Below are positions 1 to 5,386 of a DNA stretch of 8,450 bases, one piece after another (within the stretch, counting starts at the first letter, position 1; each line of letters begins with the position of its first letter). The notes beneath the pieces are model-generated. The model was given only the letters and a program-made list of their open reading frames with translations, made no database searches and was not told the DNA's origin. Position numbers and translations under genes: made by a program. This DNA is from Gammaproteobacteria bacterium. Lineage in GTDB: Bacteria > Pseudomonadota > Gammaproteobacteria > QOAV01. The DNA lies in NCBI GenBank assembly GCA_027067235.1, contig JALXFQ010000050.1, positions 1 to 8,450 on the forward strand, given 5' to 3'.

Positions 1-1174
1 CGGTGTTGATCACGTTGGCGTGGCCCAGGTTTTCGAAGAAACCGGGCAGGCGCAGCGCGTTCATGCCGCCGGAGATGATCGGCGTGGTGGGCTTCATGCC
101 GTACCATTTCTGGTTGTAAACCGGACCTTGGCACTCATCGCGCTCAATCATGTAGGCAATGATGCGGTCATCCGCGTCGCCTTCCATTTTGCCGTAGCCC
201 ATGGTGCCGACGTGGATACCGGAGGCACCCTGCAAACGGGACATTTTGGCCAGAACGAAAGCGGTGTAGCCGCGCTTGGCGCTGGGCGAAGTCACCATGC
301 CGTGACCGGCGCGATGGTAGTGCAGGTACTGGTTGGGGTATTGCCGGCGGGCGGTGGTCACCATGCCGGGGCCGCCGACGAATCCGTCCACCAGGAAGGC
401 CACCTTGTCGGCATCGGAGCCGAAAGTTTCCAGAATGAAGTCCGCTCGGGCGCACATTTCAAAGTGGTCATCGGCTGTAATGTTGGCGGAGAAAAGCTTG
501 GCTTCACCGGTTTCATCCTGGGCGCGTTTCATGGCGTCAGCTACCAGCGGCATGACCTTTTTCACCGGCGCGAACACCTGGTTACCCTGGGGTTCGTCAT
601 TCTTGATGAAATCACCGCCCAGCCAGAACTGGTAGGCCGCTTCGGCGAACGGTTCCGGGCGCAGGCCCAGCTTCGGTTTGATGATGGTGCCGGCGATATA
701 GCCACCGTCCTTGATCGGGCGACCGAGGATACGCCACAGGTCGGAGATATCCTTTGCCGGGCCGTCGAACAACTGGATGGCCCGCTCGGGCATGTAGAAG
801 TCAATCATTTTGGCATGTTTGATATCGCCCATGCCCTGGTTGTTGCCGATTACCAGAGTAAGGAACGAAACCAGCATCATGCGACCGTCTGTTACGTTGC
901 GGTCGAACAGCTCCAGCGGGTAGGCGATGCGCATGTCTTCGGTGGCTTCATCAATGTGATAAACCAGCGCGTCTACGCCCTTGGTGAAATCGTCAGTGGT
1001 GGAAACTTCCACGTTGGTGCCAGTGGAAGATTCAGCTGCGAAGTGGGCAGCGGCTTCCAGATAACCATGGCCAGGGTTTGGGGCCATTTTGTAGGCAACA
1101 AGAATGTGCTTGCCGCCTTCGATCAGATCTTCTTCTTTCAGACTCAAGTCTGCGTAACGACCGGATTGATCCAT
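1..1174 (-). CDS. cbbM: Form II RuBisCO large subunit CbbM (partial, C-terminus beyond window)
   Basis: Ribulose-1,5-bisphosphate carboxylase/oxygenase form II fixes CO2 onto RuBP in the Calvin cycle and works in the cytoplasm as a dimer or oligomer without a small subunit. Reading the minus strand from the ATG at 1174 gives 391 uninterrupted residues; the family is about 460 long, so roughly 70 are missing past the window edge. The active site matches R. rubrum numbering without gaps: E48, N111, K166 and K168 in IIKPKLGLRP, the carbamylated K191 with D193 and E194 in FIKNDEPQ, H287 in YHRAGHG, loop-6 K329 in GYGKMEGD, and S368 in ISGGMN. This pattern excludes a RuBisCO-like protein. The start is fixed by AGGAGA at 1180-1185 with a 5-base spacer. 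The gene is divergent from cbbR, its expected activator. The plus strand is also open here, but only as a GC-rich shadow. Confidence 0.98.
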   Translation of the reverse strand, partial: MDQSGRYADLSLKEEDLIEGGKHILVAYKMAPNPGHGYLEAAAHFAAESSTGTNVEVSTTDDFTKGVDALVYHIDEATEDMRIAYPLELFDRNVTDGRMMLVSFLTLVIGNNQGMGDIKHAKMIDFYMPERAIQLFDGPAKDISDLWRILGRPIKDGGYIAGTIIKPKLGLRPEPFAEAAYQFWLGGDFIKNDEPQGNQVFAPVKKVMPLVADAMKRAQDETGEAKLFSANITADDHFEMCARADFILETFGSDADKVAFLVDGFVGGPGMVTTARRQYPNQYLHYHRAGHGMVTSPSAKRGYTAFVLAKMSRLQGASGIHVGTMGYGKMEGDADDRIIAYMIERDECQGPVYNQKWYGMKPTTPIISGGMNALRLPGFFENLGHANVINT

Positions 1175-1219
1175 TGTGATCTCCTGTGAGTTAGATGTCT
1201 GTTTCGCGGGGTGAAAGTG

Positions 1220-1247
1220 GTGCATCCGCCCCAAACCGGACGTGCAC
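1220..1247. repeat. Inverted repeat in the cbbM start/leader region
   Basis: On the plus strand GTGCATCCG (1220-1228) is followed, after 8 bases, by CGGA-CG-TGCAC (1237-1247). That makes 9 paired bases with a 2-base bulge. It overlaps the predicted cbbM transcription start and ends inside the -10 hexamer. It may be an operator or part of a leader hairpin; its function is unknown. Confidence 0.5.
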
Positions 1248-1254
1248 TATACCA
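1246..1254 (-). promoter_or_regulatory. Probable cbbM promoter (extended -10)
   Basis: On the minus strand TG-G-TATAGT is an extended -10 element: the hexamer lies at 1251-1246 and the TG at 1254-1253. The predicted start is near 1239, giving a leader of about 65 bases. The -35 position 17 bases upstream (1269-1274) reads ATTTTA and is poor. A weak -35 fits a promoter that depends on a LysR-type activator. This is inferred from sequence only. Confidence 0.55.
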
Positions 1255-1267
1255 GTGTCAGGCATAA

Positions 1268-1281
1268 TTAAAATTAAATAA
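1268..1281. promoter_or_regulatory. Candidate CbbR activation site (TTA-N8-TAA)
   Basis: TTA at 1268-1270 and TAA at 1279-1281 form a short dyad in an AT-rich tract. It is centred about 35 bases upstream of the predicted cbbM start, where LysR-type activators contact the -35 region. It also contains a T-N11-A (1268-1280). The arms are short and the tract is AT-rich, so chance is a real alternative. Confidence 0.35.
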
Positions 1282-1286
1282 TAATG

Positions 1287-1314
1287 ATGATATTGATAAG
1301 GTAATGCTTATAAT
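1287..1314 (+). promoter_or_regulatory. Probable cbbR promoter, possibly leaderless
   Basis: ATGATA (1287-1292, four of six matches to TTGACA), a 16-base spacer and a consensus TATAAT (1309-1314) form a sigma-70-like promoter. Only six bases separate the -10 from the cbbR ATG at 1321, so transcription would start at or beside the start codon. There is no Shine-Dalgarno sequence before the ATG. The alternative is a promoter further upstream with a weakly translated leader. Confidence 0.5.
1296..1311. promoter_or_regulatory. Candidate CbbR recognition site (ATAAG-N6-CTTAT)
   Basis: A perfect 5-base dyad, ATAAG (1296-1300) and CTTAT (1307-1311), is centred about 64.5 bases upstream of the predicted cbbM start. 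This is the usual place for the high-affinity LysR-type recognition site. It overlaps the predicted cbbR -10 (1309-1314), so binding there could also repress cbbR. The position argument depends on a predicted start site. Confidence 0.4.
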
Positions 1315-1320
1315 ATAGAG

Positions 1321-2232
1321 ATGCTTAATCTGACCCTTCGACAGCTACAGGTTTTTTCCGCCGTGGCGCGAAACATGAGCTACACCGCCGCTGCCAAGGA
1401 GTTGCATTTATCCCAACCCGGTGTGTCCATGCAGGTTCGGCAACTGGAAGACGCCATCGGCCTGCCTCTGTTTGAAAAACTGGGCAAGAAAATCTACCTG
1501 ACCGACGCAGGCAGGCACATGAAGGAATACAGCCGCAACATGGCTGATTTGCTGGACGAGGCAGAAGCCGTGTTCGAGGCCATCAAGGGCGTGGAACATG
1601 GGCGTCTGTCCATTTCCGTCGCCACCACCGCCAGCCATTTCGCCACGCGCCTGTTGGCCGATTTTTCCAAACAGCATGAAAATATCAACCTCAGTCTTGA
1701 TATTACCAACCGCGAGATTTTGCAGCGCCAGCTCATCGCCAACGAGCCGGATCTGGTGATTATGGGCAAGCCGCCGCAAGGCCTGAAGGTGGAAGCCCGT
1801 GCGTTCATGCAGAACCCGCTGGTGATGATAGCGCCCGTTGACCACCCGCTGGCAAAAGAGTCGAAAATACCCGTCAGCCGCTTCGCTACCGAAAGTTTCG
1901 TCGTGCGCGAACCCGGCTCCGGCACGCGCAACGCCACCCAGCGGTTTTTTGATGCCCACGGCGTACGGTTCAATGCCGCCATCGAAATGACCCGTAACGA
2001 CGCTATCAAACAGGCGGTGGAAGCAGGCCTCGGCCTCGGTATTGTGTCCATACATACAGTAGAGCTGGAGCTGGAAACCGGTCGTCTGGTGGTGCTGGAT
2101 GTGGAAGACTTCCCCATCATGCGCAACTGGTACATCCTGCAACGCAAGGGCAAACGCCTGTCGCCCGCCGCCGAGGCGTTCAAGGCCTTTGTGCTGGAAC
2201 AGGCGCACCGCTTCATACGCCTGCCCGCATGA
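1321..2232 (+). CDS. cbbR: CbbR, LysR-type activator of RuBisCO genes
   Basis: A LysR-type transcription factor of 303 residues, normal for the family. CbbR proteins bind DNA as tetramers and activate Calvin-cycle operons in response to metabolites such as RuBP or NADPH. Residues 1-60 are the winged helix-turn-helix (start MLNLTLRQLQVF, then AAAKELHLSQPGVSMQVRQLE and the wing GLPLFEKLGKKIYLT). Residues 65-90 form the linker helix, and about 92-300 the effector-binding domain, which includes REPGSGTR. The CbbR call rests on this N-terminal signature and on the divergent arrangement with cbbM. No in-frame start lies nearby upstream, and the ATG lacks a Shine-Dalgarno sequence, so the mRNA may be leaderless. 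Whether it also controls distant cbb genes cannot be seen. LysR family certain; CbbR assignment strong. Confidence 0.93.
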   Translation: MLNLTLRQLQVFSAVARNMSYTAAAKELHLSQPGVSMQVRQLEDAIGLPLFEKLGKKIYLTDAGRHMKEYSRNMADLLDEAEAVFEAIKGVEHGRLSISVATTASHFATRLLADFSKQHENINLSLDITNREILQRQLIANEPDLVIMGKPPQGLKVEARAFMQNPLVMIAPVDHPLAKESKIPVSRFATESFVVREPGSGTRNATQRFFDAHGVRFNAAIEMTRNDAIKQAVEAGLGLGIVSIHTVELELETGRLVVLDVEDFPIMRNWYILQRKGKRLSPAAEAFKAFVLEQAHRFIRLPA

Positions 2233-2539
2233 TTGGATATTTACTTAGGAGCCCATCTACTGCTAAAAAGCCAGATTCGGCCATAGTTATTCGGTGCTTC
2301 CTTGCGCCTCACCCCTTTGGGGCTCGTGTCCCGCTCTTTATTCGTCAAATAGCCAGCTTCGCCTGACGGCTCTTCCCAGTCAAAATACCGGAAAATCTGA
2401 CTCGAACTGGACTTTTTTCGTGACGATGCCACAAATCCGACAGGCTCCCAGGGGGGGGCAGATGCGCTAGGCTGCAGCAACGACAGCCAGTAGACTTTCA
2501 CCACACCACAACCTCAAAAGAAACAACAGGAACACCCGC
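2233..2539. other. 307-bp gap without a convincing gene; repeat-like content
   Basis: No credible gene is seen. The minus strand is open from a GTG at 2504 to 2241 (87 codons), but there is no ribosome-binding site, no recognisable family and an odd tryptophan- and serine-rich composition. The segment from about 2272 to 2399 has repeat-like structure. It is bounded by CAGATT-CGG (2272-2280) and CCG-GAA-AATCTG (2388-2399). Inside are the perfect small hairpin CCCC-TTT-GGGG (2312-2322) and a dyad around 2352-2366. A run of eight G lies at 2451-2458. No terminator with a T-tract follows cbbR, and no clear promoter for the gene at 2540 was found. A dispersed intergenic repeat is the best guess. 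Confidence 0.4.
2312..2322. repeat. Perfect hairpin CCCC-TTT-GGGG
   Basis: A four-base-pair GC-only stem with a three-base loop lies inside the noncoding gap after cbbR. There is no T-tract on either side, so it does not look like an intrinsic terminator. It is probably part of the repeat-like segment. Confidence 0.5.
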
Positions 2540-3139
2540 ATGACAGACAAATACCAGCAGGCCGTTGAACTTATCGACCAGGCCAACGCCGAAGACCCCA
2601 ATAAAGTCGCCGTTGACGGCAGGGAATGGCCCAAGGAACTGCTGTACTCGCAGCGCATGGCCGATATGCAGCAACGCTACGCCCCAGACGCCGACGATGC
2701 GCCGAAACTCGCCATCCGCGCCCAGCACATCCAGCGCTGGAAATCCGACCGCAAGGACTATCCCATGAACCGCCAGGGCTATCTTCAATGGCGCACCAAG
2801 CTGTATAAATTTCACGCCGAAACCGTCGGCAAAATCCTCGAGCAGGTGGGTTACGACGACGAATTCATCGAACGCGTGAAAAAAGCTGTCGGCAAACGCG
2901 GCCTCAAGGTCAACCCCGATACCCAGCTCCTGGAAGATGTCACCGACCTGGTTTTTATCGAACACTATATGCTCGAATTCGCTGAAAAACACCCCGAATA
3001 CGACGAAGAAAAATGGCTCGACATCATCCGCAAGACCTGGAAGAAAATGTCCGAAAACGCGCGCGAATTCGCCCTGGCCGGCAACATCACCCTGCCGGAG
3101 CCGTTGATTCCGCTGATACAGAAAGCCGTGGCGGGATAG
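2540..3139 (+). CDS. DUF4202-family protein
   Basis: A soluble, mostly helical protein of 199 residues that I place in the uncharacterised DUF4202 family. Family resemblance is clear in the N-terminal stretch with ELIDQANAEDPN and PKELLYSQRM (about 10-40), then AQHIQRW (61-67), YPMNRQGYLQWR (74-85), KFHAE (90-94), QLLEDVTDLVFIEHY (129-143) and a C-terminal IIRKTWKKMS (162-171). There is no signal peptide or membrane segment. The charged conserved residues H63, H92, E132, D133 and H142 are spaced much like metal ligands of HD-type all-helical hydrolases; that is inference, and no reaction is known. The start is supported by AGGA at 2528-2531, eight bases upstream. It lies on the cbbR strand but 307 bases away, so it is probably a separate unit. 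An imperfect palindrome follows the stop codon. Confidence 0.85.
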   Translation: MTDKYQQAVELIDQANAEDPNKVAVDGREWPKELLYSQRMADMQQRYAPDADDAPKLAIRAQHIQRWKSDRKDYPMNRQGYLQWRTKLYKFHAETVGKILEQVGYDDEFIERVKKAVGKRGLKVNPDTQLLEDVTDLVFIEHYMLEFAEKHPEYDEEKWLDIIRKTWKKMSENAREFALAGNITLPEPLIPLIQKAVAG

Positions 3140-3144
3140 CAATC

Positions 3145-3173
3145 CTCGTTCCCACGCAGAACATGGAAACGAG
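3145..3173. repeat. Imperfect palindrome after the DUF4202 gene
   Basis: CTCGTT (3145-3150) pairs with AACGAG (3168-3173), and CCA (3152-3154) pairs with TGG (3164-3166), around a short loop near 3158-3160. The arms resemble the CTCGTTCCCACGC-type palindrome I recall as a common intergenic repeat in gammaproteobacteria, here partly decayed. It begins six bases after the stop codon and could protect the mRNA 3' end. There is no T-tract, so it is not a standard terminator. Confidence 0.5.
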
Positions 3174-3263
3174 CCAGCATCCCCAAACCCCATGCGATAA
3201 CACATAGAACACCCAATTTGCGTTACTATCGCGCACTGAAACAATACGCGCCCCGATACGCCG

Positions 3264-3806
3264 ATGGATCAACTGCCCGAACCTATCAAATCCCTGCTCG
3301 CCGCCTCGCCGTGGTTACTGTCTGCGGCTTGGATAGTCTGGAAAGCCTGGCTGAAAGCCGAGTGGGACTTGCTTGGTCGCCCCGGCGATGGCGCGTTTGA
3401 AACCCGTATCCAGCGGCTGCGTGAATACAATCTCAAAGCCGGCTATCTGAACCTGCTCAACCGCCTGCTGGATTGGGTAAACCGCTTCTTCGGCCCCGAA
3501 GCGCCTGCCCGTCCCGGCGGCCGGGCGGACAAGTTGTTTGGCGTACAGCCTTTTACACCACAGGCTTTCGGCGTCGCCATGTTGTTAGCGGTGATCTATC
3601 CATTTTGGTTCTTGTTGATTGGCTGGGTGGTCGGTAATCAGGGCTCCTTGGGTGCCGTGGTCATTCTTCCGTCCATTGACCATGTCTGGCAACGGTTGCT
3701 TGGCGCGGCCTTGCTGGGTGGGGTGATTTTCTGTTTCTGGAAGGCTGTTCAGCCGGAAGGGAAAGCTTACTGGTTTTGGTTGCTAATTGCCCTCGCTGTC
3801 GCTTAG
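3264..3806 (+). CDS. Small multi-spanning inner-membrane protein, function unknown
   Basis: I do not recognise a characterised family. The 180-residue product has hydrophobic segments at about 10-28, 99-124, 127-138 (weaker), 144-160 and 166-180. A charged stretch lies between the first two (residues 29-95), with WDLLGRPGDG, RIQRLREYNLKAGYLNLLNRLLDW and a proline/glycine-rich part around 75-87. The last segment, ending LLIALAVA, runs directly into the stop codon with no cytoplasmic tail, so the protein may be shortened at its C-terminus. The ATG is the only sensible start, because an in-frame TGA lies just upstream near 3237; no good Shine-Dalgarno sequence is visible. The 124-base gap from the DUF4202 gene holds the palindrome above. 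The stop codon is only seven bases from the 3' end of the convergent tRNA-Phe gene. It is probably real, given the consistent membrane pattern. Confidence 0.72.
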   Translation: MDQLPEPIKSLLAASPWLLSAAWIVWKAWLKAEWDLLGRPGDGAFETRIQRLREYNLKAGYLNLLNRLLDWVNRFFGPEAPARPGGRADKLFGVQPFTPQAFGVAMLLAVIYPFWFLLIGWVVGNQGSLGAVVILPSIDHVWQRLLGAALLGGVIFCFWKAVQPEGKAYWFWLLIALAVA

Positions 3807-3813
3807 AAAGAAA

Positions 3814-3889
3814 TGGTGGCCAGAGGTGGAATCGAACCACCGACACGGGGATTTTCAGTCCCCTGCTCTACCGACTGAGCTATCTGGCC
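3814..3889 (-). tRNA. pheT-like tRNA-Phe: tRNA-Phe (anticodon GAA)
   Basis: A complete 76-base tRNA on the minus strand with an encoded CCA end (3816-3814). The acceptor stem GGCCAGA pairs with TCTGGCC. The D-arm reads AGCTCAGTCGGTAGAGC. The anticodon stem GGGGA/TCCCC closes the loop CTGAAAA, which places GAA at positions 34-36, and the T-arm reads GTGGTTCGATTCCAC. It decodes phenylalanine codons UUU and UUC. It has its own promoter and is not embedded in other RNA genes. Its 3' end faces the 3' end of the membrane-protein gene across seven bases. The standard symbol for this locus in this organism cannot be known from the window. Confidence 0.98.
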
Positions 3890-3908
3890 ATGGCGGAAAG
3901 AGCGCGGA

Positions 3909-3937
3909 ATTATAAGGAAGGCCAGAGTAAGTTACAA
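3909..3937 (-). promoter_or_regulatory. tRNA-Phe promoter (TTGTAA-N17-TATAAT)
   Basis: On the minus strand TTGTAA (3937-3932) and a consensus TATAAT (3914-3909) are separated by exactly 17 bases. The start would be near 3902, about 13 bases before the mature tRNA end. A GC-rich discriminator, CCGCGC, follows the -10. Such discriminators are typical of stable-RNA promoters under ppGpp/DksA stringent control, and that control is inferred here. Confidence 0.85.
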
Positions 3938-4079
3938 CGGCTTATTTGGGGGTGAAATGGCGACAACGGCGCTGGTCGTTGGTCATACGTGCAAGGCATG
4001 CACACAGCCATTGCCGGTATGGCCCCCGCTGGCTACCGTTTTGCCCTGCGTTCTGCGAGCCCCGGCGCGACAGGCGGCA

Positions 4080-4352
4080 TTATGCGTCTTTCGGCGTGAA
4101 CCCTTCGATGCCGGTGGTCTCGCCGCCGAACAGCCAGGCCTCCATTTCCTTTTCCAGGAACTTGCGGTCGTCGGGGCGAAACAGTTTCAGGCGTTTTTCG
4201 TTGATGAGCATGGTCTGGTGGGCCAGCCAGTCCTGCCAGGCCTGTTTCGATATGTTGTCGTAGATGCGCTGACCCAACTCGCCGGGGTAGGACGGCTGGT
4301 CGAGGCCTTCGGATTCCCTGCCGAGTTTCTGACAGTGTACGGTGCGGGTCAT
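4080..4352 (-). CDS. yggX: YggX, Fe-S cluster protection / iron-trafficking protein
   Basis: A 90-residue cytoplasmic protein with the normal length and full signature of the YggX family: MTRTVHCQKL with the conserved Cys7, then GLDQPSYPGELGQRIYDNIS, AWQDWLAHQTMLINEKRL, and a C-terminal IEGFTP. Family members protect Fe-S proteins from oxidative damage and are thought to handle Fe(II); in E. coli yggX is in the SoxRS regulon and lies next to mutY. Here its ATG overlaps the mutY stop codon in ATGA (4349-4352). A GGAG at 4361-4364, eight bases upstream, supports this start. It is the last gene of the four-gene operon. No intrinsic terminator is visible in the 190 bases between its stop and the tRNA-Phe gene on the same strand. 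Cys7 is the residue linked to protective activity in the family. Confidence 0.97.
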   Translation of the reverse strand: MTRTVHCQKLGRESEGLDQPSYPGELGQRIYDNISKQAWQDWLAHQTMLINEKRLKLFRPDDRKFLEKEMEAWLFGGETTGIEGFTPKDA

Positions 4353-5386
4353 GGGAGCTTCTCCATTATCTTTTTTACCGGCGCGGGCATGCCGGGCGGC
4401 GTATCGCCGGGTTTCAGCCAGATCATGTCGCCGCTATCGTTCACTTTGTTTTTCATGTCAACGAGGCGAGCCGGAACCGGATTGATGTCCAGGTGAAAAT
4501 GACTGAAAGTGTGCCTGAAACAGGATAATGGGGGCTGGGGCCGGATATGCAAGCCGAGCTGATTTGCCGCCCAGCGCTCTGAATCGACCTCGCTGCCGTG
4601 TTCGGGCAGGCTCCAGAGGCCTCCCCAGATGCCGGCTGGCGGGCGCTTGATCAGCAAAGTGGCGTTGTTCTGGTCACGAATGACGAGGAAGGTGGCACGG
4701 CGCACTGGCAGTGTTTTTCCGGGCCTTTTGCCAGGGTAACGGCCGACAGCATCCTGCTGGTGCGCCCGGCAATCGCGACAGAAAGGGCATTCATCGCAGC
4801 GCGGTTTGCTGCGCGTACACAGGGTTGCCCCCAGATCCATAATGGCCTGGGTGTAAGCGCTCACCTCGGTTTCCGGAGTCAGCTTGTCGGCCAGTTGCCA
4901 GAGCTGTTTTTGCACCGCTGTTGTGCCGGGCCAGCCGTCCACGGCGAAACAGCGAGCAAGCACTCGCTTTACGTTTCCGTCCAGTATGGGTTGGCGCTGG
5001 TTCCAGGCAAAAGCCATGATCGCGCCGGCCGTCGATGGCCCGACGCCGGGCAGGGCAATGATTTTCTCCCGGTTTTCGGGAAAACGTCCGCCGTGCTGTT
5101 CCTGCACGAGTCTTGCGGCCCTGTGCAGATTTCGTGCGCGCGAGTAGTAACCGAGACCGGCCCAGTGCGCCAGTACCTCGTCAGTGCTGGCCGCGCTCAG
5201 GCTGGTGATATCGGGAAAGCTTTCCATGAAGCGTTGATAGTAGGGGATCACTGTCGCGACCTGGGTCTGCTGCAGCATGATCTCGGATATCCAGATGGCG
5301 TAGGGGTCGCAAGTATTCTGCCACGGCAGGTCATGGCGGCCGTGCTGCTCGAACCATGCCAGCAATCTGGGCGCAAAGTCCCTCAT
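4349..5386 (-). CDS. mutY: MutY, A/G-specific adenine DNA glycosylase
   Basis: MutY removes adenine mispaired with 8-oxoguanine in base-excision repair. At 345 residues it is full length. The helix-hairpin-helix glycosylase domain includes WISEIMLQQTQV with catalytic E35, the hairpin LPGVGPSTAGAI (112-123), and catalytic D136 in ILDGNVKRV. The [4Fe-4S] cluster ligands are C190-x6-C197-x2-C200-x5-C206. The C-terminal Nudix-like domain (about 226-345) contains RHTFSHFH, whose F294-S295-H296 loop recognises 8-oxoguanine in the family. Its ATG overlaps the upstream stop codon in ATGA (5383-5386), and no Shine-Dalgarno sequence precedes it, so expression probably depends on translational coupling. 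The downstream overlap with yggX is also ATGA. All key residues are present, so it should be active. Confidence 0.98.
   Translation of the reverse strand: MRDFAPRLLAWFEQHGRHDLPWQNTCDPYAIWISEIMLQQTQVATVIPYYQRFMESFPDITSLSAASTDEVLAHWAGLGYYSRARNLHRAARLVQEQHGGRFPENREKIIALPGVGPSTAGAIMAFAWNQRQPILDGNVKRVLARCFAVDGWPGTTAVQKQLWQLADKLTPETEVSAYTQAIMDLGATLCTRSKPRCDECPFCRDCRAHQQDAVGRYPGKRPGKTLPVRRATFLVIRDQNNATLLIKRPPAGIWGGLWSLPEHGSEVDSERWAANQLGLHIRPQPPLSCFRHTFSHFHLDINPVPARLVDMKNKVNDSGDMIWLKPGDTPPGMPAPVKKIMEKLP

Noticed and set aside
20..1189. Long plus-strand reading frame of 389 codons
   Set aside because: It is antisense to cbbM, whose minus-strand translation has all RuBisCO active-site residues. The plus-strand product has no recognisable family.
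1408..2216. Two long minus-strand frames opposite cbbR
   Set aside because: They mirror a clear LysR-type gene and lack family features.
2312..2322. Hairpin considered as a cbbR terminator
   Set aside because: Only four base pairs, 80 bases after the stop codon, and no T-tract.
2241..2504. Minus-strand frame of 87 codons after cbbR
   Set aside because: GTG start without a ribosome-binding site, unusual composition and no known family; more likely part of a repeat.
2498..3244. Minus-strand frame of 248 codons
   Set aside because: It is antisense to the DUF4202 gene, which has a good ribosome-binding site and family motifs.
3946..4496. Plus-strand frames across the yggX region
   Set aside because: They are antisense to yggX and the end of mutY; the 3890-4079 gap itself shows only the tRNA promoter and a weak 5-bp hairpin.
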